Assembly (NCBI GenBank): GCA_019634735.1
Contig: JAHCAT010000013.1
Coordinates: 62,001 to 126,000 of the forward strand
Direction: 5' to 3'
Source of the DNA: Lysobacterales bacterium
GTDB taxonomy: Bacteria > Pseudomonadota > Gammaproteobacteria > Xanthomonadales > UBA2363
DNA: 64,000 bases
The position numbers and the translations under genes were made by a program. Shown one piece after another: positions 1 through 9,725 of this stretch. Numbering within the stretch: the stretch's first letter is position 1; the number at the start of each line of letters is the position of its first letter. The notes below the pieces were generated by a model, which made no database searches, was not told the DNA's origin, and worked only from the letters and a program-made list of their open reading frames with translations.

Positions 1-1
1 C

Positions 2-211
2 ACCGACGACACCGGGGCGGTCAGCACCGTGCAGCTCGCCTCCGCATCCAGCGGCGCGGCCTTCGCCGGCGGCGCCTTCTTCTCCGATGTCCCAGTGGTG
101 CATCCGCAGGGCATCGCCCAGCACGAGCATTGCGTCCACTACCTGCGCCTGTTCGTCACCGCCGCCAACCTCGGCGAGTCCATCGCCCTGCTGCGCGTGC
201 GCCTGGAGTAG
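2..211 (+). CDS. C-terminal end of an unidentified protein (5' end outside window)
   Basis: An open frame enters from the left edge (first full codon at 2) and stops with TAG at 209-211, giving about 69 residues. The tail is rich in Ala, Gly and Ser, then has an HEHCVHYLRLF segment and ends LLRVRLE. No domain is recognisable. The alternating hydrophobic and small residues suggest a beta-rich, possibly exported domain, but that is weak inference. The next gene starts 168 bp downstream on the same strand, so co-transcription is possible but not shown. Confidence 0.6.
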   Translation, partial: TDDTGAVSTVQLASASSGAAFAGGAFFSDVPVVHPQGIAQHEHCVHYLRLFVTAANLGESIALLRVRLE

Positions 212-379
212 CGCCTTCCGTCCTGGCTGCGTTGATTCACCGCAGCGCCGACGACGTGATCTGGTTCGCGGTTCTCATCCGGCACCGCCTAATCAGCGCC
301 GCACGAGGTCCCCCCGTTGATATCCTGCGCCGTCCGACCCGCGCACCGTGCCGTGGGCGCAGGATCCGGGGGGATCGAC

Positions 380-1933
380 ATGCATCGACGTGGCTTCGTA
401 CGCTCGCTGGGCGGTTTGCTGGTGGCTGCGCCGATGACCCGGCGGGCCGGGGCGGCTGGTCTTCCGGCGTTGCCCGGCGGCACACAGCTGGACCGCATCT
501 TCACCGATGGCTTCGACCGCCTGCCTGGCGTCGAGCCGGTCGACGACGGCATCGAACTGGGTCAGGGCACGGTCTACCACATCGCCAAGACCGGCAACGA
601 CGCCAATCCCGGCACCCAGGAGCAGCCCTTCCTCACCATCAACCGGTTCATGGCCGCGTGCGCACCCGGCGACACCGGCGTGGTCCGTGCCGGCGTCTAC
701 CGTGAGTCCACGGTCGGCAATCCGCACGTGCCGCCGCAGGTCTGGATGGGCGATGTCATGGCGGCGATCGGCATGCGCGTCAACGGCGCACCGGGCAACC
801 GCTGCACGCTGATGGCGCATCCCGACGACGTCGGCGCCGTGGTGATCGACGGCAACGGCAGCCTGGTCGGCATCCACGCCAACCAGAAGGACCACTGGAA
901 CCTGTGGGGCCTGCGCATCGAGAACTGCCTGATGAACGGTATCGCCAGCTGGGGCCAGGCGCCGGATCATGTGCCGGACTTCGCGGCACTGTCGCGCTGG
1001 TGGAAGATCAGCAACTGCGCGGTCGCCCACGTCACCGGCCTGGCCCAGGACAACGTCGCCGGGATCGGCCCCTGGGGTACCCAGGGCTGGCACATCGTCA
1101 ACACCCACATCCACGACATCCACTCGATCGGCCATGTCGGCGGCGTCTCCGGCATCCTCGCCTACGGCGCGATCGGCCTGCTGGTCGAGCACTGCCGGAT
1201 CGCCGCGGTCGACCATGGCGTGTTCCTCAAGGACCACTTCCTGCTCACGGCCGAGCCGCGCACGCCGGCGCCGGGCGCCGAGATCCGCTACTGCGTGCTG
1301 GACACCCGCGAGTTCGTGCTGTTCAAGAGCTTCAGGGGCGATGGCTCCTGCGAGGCCGGGACCACGCGTTTCCACCACAACATCTGCTACGGAACCAACG
1401 CGGGCGAGACCATCGCCCGCGCCGTGATGGGCGGCACGCTCGGACAGAGCGAGGGCCTGTACTTCGAGCACAACCTGTTCGACGTGCAGGCGAGCAGCGC
1501 CGTGGTCCTGGAGTGCCAGGCGATGCGCGATGTCCGCATCCGCGGCAACATCCTGGTCAACGGCGGCGGCATGTACCGGTTCATGGACACCCACCTGGCC
1601 AGCCACCTGACCCAGGCCAACCACAACCTGTTCAGTCCGCACGTGATCACCGCGGTGATGGACGAATACAGCGCCAACCCGGTGCCGTACTGGTCGCTGG
1701 CGCAGTGGCAGGCGGCGCTTGCCAGCCAGTCGAACGCGCTGGGCTTCGACCATCCGGACACTGCAAGCCAGGTGGTGGCGACCGCCAGCCTGTTCGTGGA
1801 CCGTCCGGCTCGCGACTACCGGCACCGGCCCGGTTCACCGGCGCTGGGCCTGATGCCGGACGGCTCGCACTGCGGTCCCTACCAGCTCGGCCTGGAGACC
1901 ATCGGCCTGCTGTCGAACCACAGCGCCAGTTGA
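380..1933 (+). CDS. Tat-exported right-handed parallel beta-helix protein
   Basis: A 517-residue protein. The chosen ATG at 380 follows a G-rich stretch and gives an N-terminus with a twin-arginine pattern (RRGFVRSLGG, residues 3-12), a hydrophobic run and an AGAAG cleavage-like region, so Tat export to the periplasm is likely. From about residue 65 the sequence has the hallmarks of polysaccharide lyase-like beta-helix proteins: YHIAKTGNDANPGT, QPFLTI and GDTGVVRAGVYRE, followed by many short N/G/H-rich turns. A longer in-frame start exists at 317 but would bury the signal. Residues 40-46 read IFTDGFD, a motif that recurs in three other exported proteins here. The substrate cannot be named; a glycan-binding or lyase role is inferred from fold only. 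Confidence 0.75.
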   Translation: MHRRGFVRSLGGLLVAAPMTRRAGAAGLPALPGGTQLDRIFTDGFDRLPGVEPVDDGIELGQGTVYHIAKTGNDANPGTQEQPFLTINRFMAACAPGDTGVVRAGVYRESTVGNPHVPPQVWMGDVMAAIGMRVNGAPGNRCTLMAHPDDVGAVVIDGNGSLVGIHANQKDHWNLWGLRIENCLMNGIASWGQAPDHVPDFAALSRWWKISNCAVAHVTGLAQDNVAGIGPWGTQGWHIVNTHIHDIHSIGHVGGVSGILAYGAIGLLVEHCRIAAVDHGVFLKDHFLLTAEPRTPAPGAEIRYCVLDTREFVLFKSFRGDGSCEAGTTRFHHNICYGTNAGETIARAVMGGTLGQSEGLYFEHNLFDVQASSAVVLECQAMRDVRIRGNILVNGGGMYRFMDTHLASHLTQANHNLFSPHVITAVMDEYSANPVPYWSLAQWQAALASQSNALGFDHPDTASQVVATASLFVDRPARDYRHRPGSPALGLMPDGSHCGPYQLGLETIGLLSNHSAS

Positions 1934-2173
1934 TTCCGACGCGACATCCCTCGAACAGGGGCGCACGGACCCGCATCCGCCAGGCGCGGCGCCGGACGTC
2001 GTCTTGCGTTCTCGATCCCACCCGGCACGGCCGCAATCCGGCCGGCCCGCCCGATCCGCGCGCCCTGCAGGCTCGCCGCGCCGGACCGTAGGATTCAACC
2101 CGATCCGGATCCACGGCGGCAGCGACGACGGGGTCGCTGTCCGCGGCGAAAAGGGTGCGCGACGGCAGGAGCC

Positions 2174-5100
2174 TCAGGTGCCATCGACGTGCGCGTCGGC
2201 TGGCAACCCGGGATCGATCTCCAGGGTGACGGCATAGACCATCGGTGCCTCCATGGAACCCTGCCCGGCGCGCAGGCGCAGGCCACGGATGGGACCGACA
2301 CCCGGCGGTACGTCGAGGCTGGCCAGGTAGACATGGGCACCGGTGTGGGTGACCGCGCCGTGGCCCTCACGCAGCGAGGCCGGGAACACGCCAACCCAGC
2401 CCAGTCGCGCGTCGGGCACCAGGGCGCTGTCCAGCGACAGGGTCGTCACGTGGCGTCCGAGCAGGACCTCCAGGGCGTGCTCGCCGCCCCCGGCCCCCGA
2501 CAGGACGAGTTCGACAAAGCGCCGCGGAGGCTGGCGCGGCGAGACCGGCACCAGTTGCATGACCAGGGCATGCACCTTCCGGGCCCGTACCGCGGGCACC
2601 GGCACCTCGCCGGTTTCCAGGTGGGTGGGATGGATGCTGATGGCCGGGCCGCCACCGCTGAGCTGCACGCCGCCGGCGATCAGGAAGTCGATCCCGTTGA
2701 AGCGGTGCAGGCCCGGGGCCAGGGTCACCAGGTCGCCGGGGGTGAAAACGTTGGAAGGCCCGTTGCCGCCGATAGGCAGGTTGATTTCCGGGCCCAGGTC
2801 CAGCGGCAAGAAACGGGCATCGACGACCTCACCCGGGGCGGCCGCGAGTGCGACCTGGGGCCAGTCGTCGGGGTCGTCGCCCCGCCCGGCTGCCGCGGCG
2901 CTGGCGCGCAAGCGTGCCGCGAGGGCCCTCGTCGCATCCGGCGTGGGCCGGGGCGCGGCGCCGGTGGGCGCGAGCAACTGCACCAGTTCCGCCAGCTCCT
3001 CTGCGGGCGTGTCGTCGGTGGGGAGGTCCCAGACCAGCCAGCGACCGCGCACGCTGCGTGCCAGCAGCCGATCCCCAGGCGGCGAGAACGCGAGCTGGAC
3101 GATCGCGTCGTTGCCGGCCAGCGGCAACGGCAGCAGCGCGCTCAGTCGCCGTCCGGTTTCCAGGTCGACGATCTGCACGGCATTGCGCGTGGCCTGCGCC
3201 GCGCGACGGCCATCGGTGCTGACGGCGAACTCGTGGATCGCCTCGCTGCCGCCGAGGGCCGGGACATCGCGACGGCGACCCGCCGCGTCGACCAGACTGA
3301 TGCCATCGGCGACCAGCTTCTGCGCCGCCACGCCGCCGGCCATCGCGATCAGGTGCGATTCGTAGCCGGCCGAAGGCAGCTCGAGCTCCTGCTGCACGCT
3401 GCAATCGCGAAGGTCAACCCGGGACAAGCGGGTGCGCCGTTCCGGCAACGACCAGCGCAGCCAGGCGTGGCGGCCGTCCTGGGCGACCACGGCGGCGGTC
3501 ACCAAACCGGCCTCGCCGGGTCGGCGCAGCTCCGTGCAGGCCGCCGGCCAGCCGCCCAGGTCGAGGATGCGCAACAGGGGTTCGTCCTCGATCCGGGTGT
3601 TCGGTCGGGTGAGCACGAACCGACCCAGCGGATCGAGGGCGAACAGGTGCAGCGGGCCGCCCACCAACGGTGCCTGCGTGCGCAGCTCCACCCGATCGAT
3701 GTCCAGGGTCCAGACCTGTTCGACGTAGCGGCCCTCGACGTAACCCCCTGTGGTCAGCGCCAGCACCGGGGCCTGCGAGGCCAGCGCCGCCCGGAGCGGC
3801 GTCTGCGGCAACACGATCGGTGCCGCGCGCTCGCGCATGTCGCGGGCATCGAGCACGCGCAAGCTGCGCCCGGCCACGGTGACGATGCTGTTGCCGTCGG
3901 CGCTGAACTCGGCCAGCCCGACCGCCTGCGGATGCACGGCCACCGGGCCCGACGGGCGTCCGTCGTCGGCACTGACCACCTGCACGCGGGCACCGTCCAC
4001 CGCCAGCAAGCGACGGCCATCGAAGCGCAGGCTGCCCGTGGGCAAGGGGGCGGCCCGTGCCGGCAGCATGCCGCCCACTGGAACCCGCCACAGCGAGATC
4101 GAACCGTCGCTGCCCCCGGCGACCAGCAGGCCGCTTTCCCTGTGCAGGTCGAAGGCGTGGGACATGAAGTCGCGGGTGCCGGCCAGGCGCACCGGTAGCG
4201 GGACGGCGAAGCTGTCGAATGGCGCAGGCGGAGGCAGCGACCAGGCCCGCAACTCGTGGTCGACCGGCCGCAGCAGCAGGTCGCCGGCGAGCCGGACCCT
4301 GCCCATCCGGTTGCCTACGCGCTCACGGATCGGCGCCACGCGCAGGCCGCCGCCGGCCAGGTCCCAGACCAGCACGGTGCCGTCTTCCGCCAGGCCGGCC
4401 AGGCTGCGGTCGTCGGCGCTGAACTCCAGCCAGCGGATGGTCGCCGCCGACGCGGAAGGCAGCCAGCGCATGCCGCCGTCGGCGACCGCGATCAGGACCA
4501 CGGCGCCATTGGTCAGGCCCAGTGCGAGGTGCGCGCCGCGATGATCGAAGCGCCAGGCCCGTGCGGGCGTCGCTGCCGGCACTGTTGCAGTCCACCGTGG
4601 CTGGAAGGATCGCGGGTCGACGAAATCGAACCGGGCCGAGTCCTCGGTACCGAGCAGGCCGCTGCCGTCCGGCGAGAACAGCCACTGCACGGCGCGTTGC
4701 GCGCGCACCGGACCCAGGGGCCTCCAGCCCTCGACAGCGTGCAGCTGGACGCGGTCCGGGAAGCGCATGGAGGGGTCGCTGCGCGACCTGACCAGCGCCA
4801 GGCGCAGATCGGGGCTGAACACCAGGTCGGCATGGCCCGGGCCGGTCCGCTCCGGCATCAGGACGGTGCCGTCCGTTGCATCGACCGCGATCATGTCGGA
4901 CTGGGATGGAGCGGGCATGACGGGCATGCCGACGGCCGCGGCCAGCAGATGACCGCCGTCGCTGCTGAAGCGCAGATCGCCGCCCGGCGCATCCGCGAAC
5001 GGCGAGGCATGGCTGAGGCCCTCGATCGCCGTTGTCCAGACGGGTGCGTCGCCGTCCATCGGATACTTGCGCACCTCCCGACCTCCCGTCGAATGGTGCA

Positions 5101-6532
5101 GGGCGACGGCGAAGTGGCGCCCATCGGGAGCGATGGCAACCGAGCTGACCGCGGCGCCGGGGTCCATCTGCAGTAGACCCAGCGGGCGCGGTGCGCTTGC
5201 CCGAACGATGCCGATTCGCTGTCGCTCGATCGCCGCTTCCGAGGTCCGGCCGGCAGCCTCCATCTCGAGCAGGTTCTCGACCATCGCGCGCAGGCCGCGG
5301 AAGCCGTCGCCCTCCGCCAGCGCAGACTCGGCGGCCTGGGCGCGCGTGCCCCACAGGTGCTGGCGCGCCTGCTCGGCATTCGCATCGGCGCGGTTCCATT
5401 GCAGCGTCGTGGCGATCAGCCCGGTCAGCAGCGAGGCCAGCAGCAGGCCGGCCAGCGCCGACAGCCGGGGTTCGCGCCGTACCAGGCGCAGGCCGCGCTG
5501 CCAGCGGGCCAGCGGGCGCGCCTGCACCTCGCGGCCCTCCAGGTAGCGTCCCAGGTCCTCGGCCAGCGCACGGGCACCGGGATAGCGGTCGGCCGGCCGC
5601 TTCGCCAGGCAACGCAGGCAGATCGCCTGCAGGTCGAGCGGGATGCGGGCATCCAGGCTGCGCGGCTCGGGGACCGGGCTGTTGCGCACCTTATCCAGCG
5701 TGTCGCGGGCGCTGGTCCCGGCGAAGGGCGGCTGGCCGGTGAGCGCCTCGAACAGGGTCGCGCCCAGCGCGTAGACATCGGTGGCGGGGCCCAGCTCGGC
5801 GTCGCCCTCGGCCTGTTCGGGCGCCATGTAGCTGGGCGTGCCGGACACCACCCCGGGGCCGGCGGCGAGCGTCCGGCCCAGGCGCCGGGCCAGTCCGAAG
5901 TCGGCCACCCGCGGCTCGCCGGCCTGGTCCAGCAGCACGTTGCCCGGTTTCAGGTCCAGGTGCAGTACGCCCAGCCGGTGGGCGTAGTCAACCGCCTCGG
6001 CGACGACGCGCATCAGCACGGCCGCCGCCCGCGGCGCCAGCGCGCCACCGCGCTGCAGGCGCTCGGCCAGGGACTCGCCGCGGACCAGGGCCATCGAGAA
6101 ATAGGGCAGCCCGTCCTGCTCGCCGATCTCGTGGATGCCCACGATGTTCGGATGCTGCATGCGCGCGGCGCTCTGCGCCTCCAGGCGGAAACGCTCGATA
6201 AAGTCCGGCGATGCCCAGGGATCGGCCGCCAGCAGCTTCACGGCGACCTCGCGATCCAGCGAGTGCTGGTGCGCGCGGTAGACCACGCCCATGCCGCCTT
6301 CACCCAGCTTGGCCAGCAGGGTGTAGTCGCCGAAGGCGGCCAGCGCCGGATCGTCGAGGTCGAGATCGACGGTGCCGCGCGGCGTGCCGCCCGGCGCGGA
6401 CGATGCGGTATCGGCCCCGACCTGGCCCGGACCGATCGTGCTGCGACCGAAGGCAAGCCGGGCCAGCGCCGGCAGGTCCCGGTCGACTGGAGGCGTTTCC
6501 TCGCCGTTACTGGTTCGGCGCTTCTCGGTCAT
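2174..6532 (-). CDS. Membrane-anchored serine/threonine protein kinase with C-terminal propeller-like sensor region
   Basis: A protein of 1452 residues. The kinase domain spans about 65-335: glycine loop LGEGGMG (76-82), catalytic Lys99, HLD catalytic loop with Asp193 (HLD in place of the usual HRD), DFG 211-213 and APE 237-239. One membrane segment lies at about 358-378. The large remainder carries repeated SPDG/SADG-type WD40-like blades, then an AEL-rich linker and a C-terminal domain of about 180 residues. This is the PknB/Hanks-type plan with an extracytoplasmic sensor, as found in Xanthomonadales and myxobacteria. The start at 6532 (MTEKRR) was chosen because the frame stays open to 6850 only by reading through the 6711-6993 repeat element. 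It is convergent with the upstream beta-helix gene; its substrates are unknown. Confidence 0.85.
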   Translation of the reverse strand: MTEKRRTSNGEETPPVDRDLPALARLAFGRSTIGPGQVGADTASSAPGGTPRGTVDLDLDDPALAAFGDYTLLAKLGEGGMGVVYRAHQHSLDREVAVKLLAADPWASPDFIERFRLEAQSAARMQHPNIVGIHEIGEQDGLPYFSMALVRGESLAERLQRGGALAPRAAAVLMRVVAEAVDYAHRLGVLHLDLKPGNVLLDQAGEPRVADFGLARRLGRTLAAGPGVVSGTPSYMAPEQAEGDAELGPATDVYALGATLFEALTGQPPFAGTSARDTLDKVRNSPVPEPRSLDARIPLDLQAICLRCLAKRPADRYPGARALAEDLGRYLEGREVQARPLARWQRGLRLVRREPRLSALAGLLLASLLTGLIATTLQWNRADANAEQARQHLWGTRAQAAESALAEGDGFRGLRAMVENLLEMEAAGRTSEAAIERQRIGIVRASAPRPLGLLQMDPGAAVSSVAIAPDGRHFAVALHHSTGGREVRKYPMDGDAPVWTTAIEGLSHASPFADAPGGDLRFSSDGGHLLAAAVGMPVMPAPSQSDMIAVDATDGTVLMPERTGPGHADLVFSPDLRLALVRSRSDPSMRFPDRVQLHAVEGWRPLGPVRAQRAVQWLFSPDGSGLLGTEDSARFDFVDPRSFQPRWTATVPAATPARAWRFDHRGAHLALGLTNGAVVLIAVADGGMRWLPSASAATIRWLEFSADDRSLAGLAEDGTVLVWDLAGGGLRVAPIRERVGNRMGRVRLAGDLLLRPVDHELRAWSLPPPAPFDSFAVPLPVRLAGTRDFMSHAFDLHRESGLLVAGGSDGSISLWRVPVGGMLPARAAPLPTGSLRFDGRRLLAVDGARVQVVSADDGRPSGPVAVHPQAVGLAEFSADGNSIVTVAGRSLRVLDARDMRERAAPIVLPQTPLRAALASQAPVLALTTGGYVEGRYVEQVWTLDIDRVELRTQAPLVGGPLHLFALDPLGRFVLTRPNTRIEDEPLLRILDLGGWPAACTELRRPGEAGLVTAAVVAQDGRHAWLRWSLPERRTRLSRVDLRDCSVQQELELPSAGYESHLIAMAGGVAAQKLVADGISLVDAAGRRRDVPALGGSEAIHEFAVSTDGRRAAQATRNAVQIVDLETGRRLSALLPLPLAGNDAIVQLAFSPPGDRLLARSVRGRWLVWDLPTDDTPAEELAELVQLLAPTGAAPRPTPDATRALAARLRASAAAAGRGDDPDDWPQVALAAAPGEVVDARFLPLDLGPEINLPIGGNGPSNVFTPGDLVTLAPGLHRFNGIDFLIAGGVQLSGGGPAISIHPTHLETGEVPVPAVRARKVHALVMQLVPVSPRQPPRRFVELVLSGAGGGEHALEVLLGRHVTTLSLDSALVPDARLGWVGVFPASLREGHGAVTHTGAHVYLASLDVPPGVGPIRGLRLRAGQGSMEAPMVYAVTLEIDPGLPADAHVDGT

Positions 6533-6710
6533 CGGGATTGCCGCAGCCTCCACTGCAGAGGGACGCCAGGACCTGGGGCAGTCCCGTGACCGTTGCCGCG
6601 GCGGGCCTGCAGCGCGCCGCACGCGGGAACCCCTGGCGCATGTTTCCGGAAAGCCCGCAACTGCAACAATCCCCGGCCCGGGCAGTCTACGCGGCACACC
6701 CTTCCCGTCA

Positions 6711-6993
6711 ACCTGATTGGCGTCGTGTCTCGGCTCGCTGCCAGGCGGCGTGTCGCCGGTGCGACGGCACCGCACTTCTCCCCTCCCCCGCCTGCGGGGA
6801 GGGGCGGGGGAGAGGGCCGCCCCAGCCAGCGGACGCCGCTGGGCCGGCAACGATGCAGATCATGGCAAGCCCCGACCCTCTCCCCCTGCCCCTCTCCCAC
6901 AGGGAGAGGGGAGCACAGCGCGCTCCGTTCACCGAACACCGAGTCCTGGTCCTTGGTCCCCGATCCTGGGCTGAGACACGACGCTAATCAGGT
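6711..6993. mobile_element. Complete family A inverted-repeat element (MITE-like), 283 bp
   Basis: The left end ACCTGATTGGCGTCGTGTCT and the reverse complement of the right end (ACCTGATTAGCGTCGTGTCT, ending at 6993) match at 19 of 20 positions. Inside are arm A, a C/G-rich hairpin around 6775-6820, a conserved linker (GGCAACGATGCAGATCATGG near 6847), and arm B, a second hairpin around 6885-6915. Four degenerate heptamers (GAGTCCT, GGTCCTT, GGTCCCC, GATCCTG) precede the right terminus. No transposase is encoded, so this resembles a non-autonomous element. A copy of nearly identical length lies at 46271-46552 in the opposite orientation. Confidence 0.8.
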
Positions 6994-7084
6994 CCCACAG
7001 GGAGAGCAAAGCGCGCTCTGCTCACCGAACACCGGGTACTGACCCTTGGTCCCCGATCCTGAGCTGAGACACGACGCAAATCAG
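6994..7084. repeat. Partial tandem copy of the right half of family A
   Basis: Directly after the complete element comes a second copy of its right half: half of arm B (CCCACAGGGAGAG), the ACCGAACACCG block, the heptamer-like GGTCCCCGATCCTG and a right terminus GCTGAGACACGACGCAAATC. The left half is missing, so this looks like a partial duplication or a nested insertion followed by deletion. Confidence 0.7.
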
Positions 7085-7243
7085 CGACCCGTCAAGGATG
7101 CGCGGAACCGTTCGCCGACTGCCGTCGCGTCGCCGTGCAGGATCACCGAGCGATACGCTGCGTGGGGTCCGCGCGCCGGGCCGGCCGGTCGCCCCGCCGC
7201 GGCGCTGTTGCGGTGCGGAATGCGGGCCGCTAGCATGCCCGCC

Positions 7244-7351
7244 ATGTCGTCCTTCCCGACCCGCGTCATCGGCATCACCGGGGCCCGCCTGGCCTCGGGC
7301 ATGACCTCGCGCGCGCGCCGACCGCACGCCCTTCGTTCCGGCCGGTCCTGA
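7244..7351 (+). CDS. Putative arginine-rich leader peptide of the arg operon
   Basis: A 35-codon frame (ATG 7244, TGA 7349-7351) ends 26 bp before a strong terminator-like hairpin and 94 bp before argF'. Seven of 35 residues are Arg, five of them clustered in the last 13 (SRARRPHALRSGRS). A short ORF dense in the end-product amino acid, followed by a terminator and then the matching biosynthetic operon, is the classical layout of translation-coupled attenuation. No convincing Shine-Dalgarno is seen. A weak promoter-like pair (TTGCGG at 7208, TAGCAT at 7231, spacing 17) would place the transcript start almost on the ATG, so a leaderless message is conceivable. High GC favours Arg codons by chance, which is the main caveat. 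Confidence 0.45.
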   Translation: MSSFPTRVIGITGARLASGMTSRARRPHALRSGRS

Positions 7352-7376
7352 GCGCCTTCCCGCGTTCGCCCTGACA

Positions 7377-7407
7377 GACCCGGCCCGCGCGCCGGGTCTT
7401 TTCGTTT
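7377..7407 (+). terminator. Intrinsic terminator/attenuator hairpin upstream of argF'
   Basis: A perfect 8-bp stem, GACCCGGC (7377-7384) pairing with GCCGGGTC (7391-7398), encloses a 6-nt loop and is followed at once by TTTTCGTTT. It sits between the Arg-rich leader peptide and argF', so it could act as a conditional attenuator. It could also simply terminate transcription arriving from upstream. Confidence 0.7.
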
Positions 7408-7445
7408 CACAGCCCTTCCCCTTCACCGACAACAGAGCCGACGCC

Positions 7446-8468
7446 ATGGCGATCCGACATTTCCTCAGCACCCAGGACCTCTCCCACGAGGAACTGTCCC
7501 ACCTGCTCGACGTCGCCGCGGCGTTCAAGCAGAAGCCGGCCGGCGACGCCCTGCGCGGCAAGGCGGTGGCCCTGGTGTTCCTGAACCCGTCGATGCGCAC
7601 TCGCACCTCGTTCGAGATCGGCACCTGGCAGCTCGGCGGCCATGCCGTGGTGCTGGCGCCGGGCAAGGACGCCTGGGGCATCGAGTTCGAGCCGGGCGTG
7701 GTCATGGACGGCGAGGCCGAGGAGCACGTCGCCGAGGTCGCCCAGGTGCTGTCGCGCTATGTCGACCTGATCGCCGTGCGCGCCTTCCCGAAGTTCATCG
7801 ACTGGAGCGAGGACCGCCAGGACAAGGTGATCCGCGCCTTCGCCCGGCACGCCACGGTGCCGGTGATCAACATGGAGACCATCGTCCATCCCTGCCAGGA
7901 GCTGGCGCATGCGCTGATGCTGCGCGAGCGCCTGGGCACGCCGGACTTCCGCGGCCGCAAGTACGTGCTGACCTGGACCTACCACCCGAAACCCCTGAAC
8001 ACCGCAGTCGCCAACTCCTCGCTGCTGATCGCCACCCGCCTGGGCTTCGACGTCACCCTGCTGTGCCCGACCCCGGATTACCTGCTCGACCCGATGTTCA
8101 TGGACCAGGCACGCGGCAACTGCGCGGAGTCCGGGGGCTCGCTCACGGTCAGCCACGACATCGAGGCCAGCTATGCCGGCGCCCACGTCGTCTACGCCAA
8201 GAGTTGGGGTGCCCTGCCCTGGTTCGGCAACTGGGGCCCTGAAAAGCCGATCCGCGACGCGCACCGCCACTTCATCGTCGACGAGGCAAAGATGGCGCTG
8301 ACCGACGGCGCGGTGTTCAGCCACTGCCTGCCCCTGCGCCGCAACATCAAGGCAACCGACGGCGTGATGGACGCGCCCTACTGCGGCGCCATCGACGAGG
8401 CCGGCAACCGCCTGCCGGTGCAGAAGGCGGTGATGGCCTGGCTGGCCGGCCAGCCCCGCGACCGTTGA
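7446..8468 (+). CDS. argF': N-acetyl-L-ornithine carbamoyltransferase
   Basis: A 340-residue cytoplasmic enzyme that transfers carbamoyl from carbamoyl phosphate to N-acetylornithine, giving N-acetylcitrulline. The carbamoyl-phosphate motif SMRTRTS is at 49-55, HPCQ at 148-151 and HCLP at 293-296. Glu92 and Lys302 fall at the same positions as the residues that distinguish the Xanthomonas acetylornithine enzyme from ornithine and succinylornithine transcarbamylases; the lysine is carboxylated in the characterised enzyme. It is the first structural gene of the arg operon, 39 bp after the attenuator-like hairpin. The argG start follows 29 bp after its stop. Specificity is assigned by motif position and operon context. 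Confidence 0.95.
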   Translation: MAIRHFLSTQDLSHEELSHLLDVAAAFKQKPAGDALRGKAVALVFLNPSMRTRTSFEIGTWQLGGHAVVLAPGKDAWGIEFEPGVVMDGEAEEHVAEVAQVLSRYVDLIAVRAFPKFIDWSEDRQDKVIRAFARHATVPVINMETIVHPCQELAHALMLRERLGTPDFRGRKYVLTWTYHPKPLNTAVANSSLLIATRLGFDVTLLCPTPDYLLDPMFMDQARGNCAESGGSLTVSHDIEASYAGAHVVYAKSWGALPWFGNWGPEKPIRDAHRHFIVDEAKMALTDGAVFSHCLPLRRNIKATDGVMDAPYCGAIDEAGNRLPVQKAVMAWLAGQPRDR

Positions 8469-8497
8469 CTCCCCTGCCCTTCCTTCGAGGATTCCCC

Positions 8498-9721
8498 GTG
8501 AGCGCCAACCCCCCCAGCCCCGGCACCCCGATCGTCCTGGCCTTCTCCGGCGGCCTGGACACCAGCTTCTGCGTCCCCTGGCTGCGCGAGCGCGGCTGGG
8601 CGGTGCACACGGTGTTCGCCGACACCGGCGGCGTCGATGCCGACGAGCGCGCCTACATCGAGGCGCGCGCCGCCGAGCTGGGCGTCGCCAGCCATGTCAC
8701 CGTCGACGGCGGACCGGCCCTGTGGGAGGGCTTCGTCAAGCCCTTCGTGATGGCCGGCGAGGGCTACCAGGGCCAGTACCCCCTGCTGGTCTCCGACCGC
8801 TACCTGATCGTCGCGGCAACCCTGGCGCGCGCCGCCGAACTGGGCACCCGGGCGATCGCCCACGGCTGCACCGGCATGGGCAACGACCAGGTGCGCTTCG
8901 ACCTCGCCGTCAAGGCCGACGGCGACTGGACGATCGTCGCGCCGATCCGCGAGATCCAGAAGGAGCACACCCAGACCCGTGCCTACGAGCAGGCCTGGCT
9001 GGAGCAGCGCGGCTTCGCGGTGCGCGCGAAGCAGAAGGCCTACACGATCAACGAGAACCTGCTCGGCGTGACCCTGTCCGGCGGCGAGATCGACCGCTGG
9101 GAACAGCCCGGCGCCGAGGCGCGCGGCTGGTGCGCGCCGCGCGCGAAGTGGCCGGCAGCGCCGCTGCAGGTGCGGATCGGCTTCGAGCGCGGCGAGGCGG
9201 TCAGCCTGGACGGCGAACGCCTGCCCGGCGCCGAACTGCTGGCCCGCCTCAATCGAGCCTTCGCGGCCTACGGCGTCGGCCGCGGCCTGTACACCGGCGA
9301 CACCACGATCGGCCTGAAGGGCCGGATCATCTTCGAGGCGCCAGGTCTCGCCGCCCTGCTCGCCGGCCACCGCGCCCTGGAGGAGGCGGTGCTGAGCAAG
9401 CTGCAGAACCGCTTCAAGCCCGAGGTCGCGCGCAAGTGGGTGGAGCTGGCCTACGAGGGTTTCTGGAACGACCCGCTGAAGGCCGACCTGGAGGCCTTCC
9501 TGCGCTCCAGCCAGGCCTGCGTCACCGGCGAGGTGGTCCTGGAAACCGCGGGCGGCCGGGTCGATGCGGTGGCGGTTCGCTCGCCGCACCTGCTGCACGC
9601 CAAGGGCGCCACCTATGCGCAGTCGGCCGACTGGGGCGTGGCCGAGGCCGAGGGCTTCATCCGCCTGTACGGGATGAGCTCGACCCTGTGGGCGCAGGTC
9701 AACGCCGGCAAGGGCGACTGA
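8498..9721 (+). CDS. argG: Argininosuccinate synthase
   Basis: A 407-residue ATP-dependent ligase joining citrulline and aspartate. The PP-loop AFSGGLDTS occupies residues 15-23, and [15 protein letters not shown] further on is a conserved family segment. The GTG at 8498 was chosen because GAGGA lies six bases upstream; an in-frame TTG at 8465 would overlap the argF' stop. It follows argF' by 29 bp and is followed four bp later by the deacetylase gene, consistent with one transcript. Confidence 0.95.
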   Translation: MSANPPSPGTPIVLAFSGGLDTSFCVPWLRERGWAVHTVFADTGGVDADERAYIEARAAELGVASHVTVDGGPALWEGFVKPFVMAGEGYQGQYPLLVSDRYLIVAATLARAAELGTRAIAHGCTGMGNDQVRFDLAVKADGDWTIVAPIREIQKEHTQTRAYEQAWLEQRGFAVRAKQKAYTINENLLGVTLSGGEIDRWEQPGAEARGWCAPRAKWPAAPLQVRIGFERGEAVSLDGERLPGAELLARLNRAFAAYGVGRGLYTGDTTIGLKGRIIFEAPGLAALLAGHRALEEAVLSKLQNRFKPEVARKWVELAYEGFWNDPLKADLEAFLRSSQACVTGEVVLETAGGRVDAVAVRSPHLLHAKGATYAQSADWGVAEAEGFIRLYGMSSTLWAQVNAGKGD

Positions 9722-9725
9722 CGCC

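Noticed and set aside
293..1825. 510-codon minus-strand frame opposite the Tat-exported beta-helix gene
   Set aside because: Low-complexity Val/Asp/His/Ala translation and no recognisable motif; the plus strand encodes a clear exported beta-helix protein.
6533..6850. Longer N-terminus for the kinase starting at 6850
   Set aside because: The extension is encoded by the family A element and has no protein character; MTEKRR at 6532 leads directly into the conserved domain.
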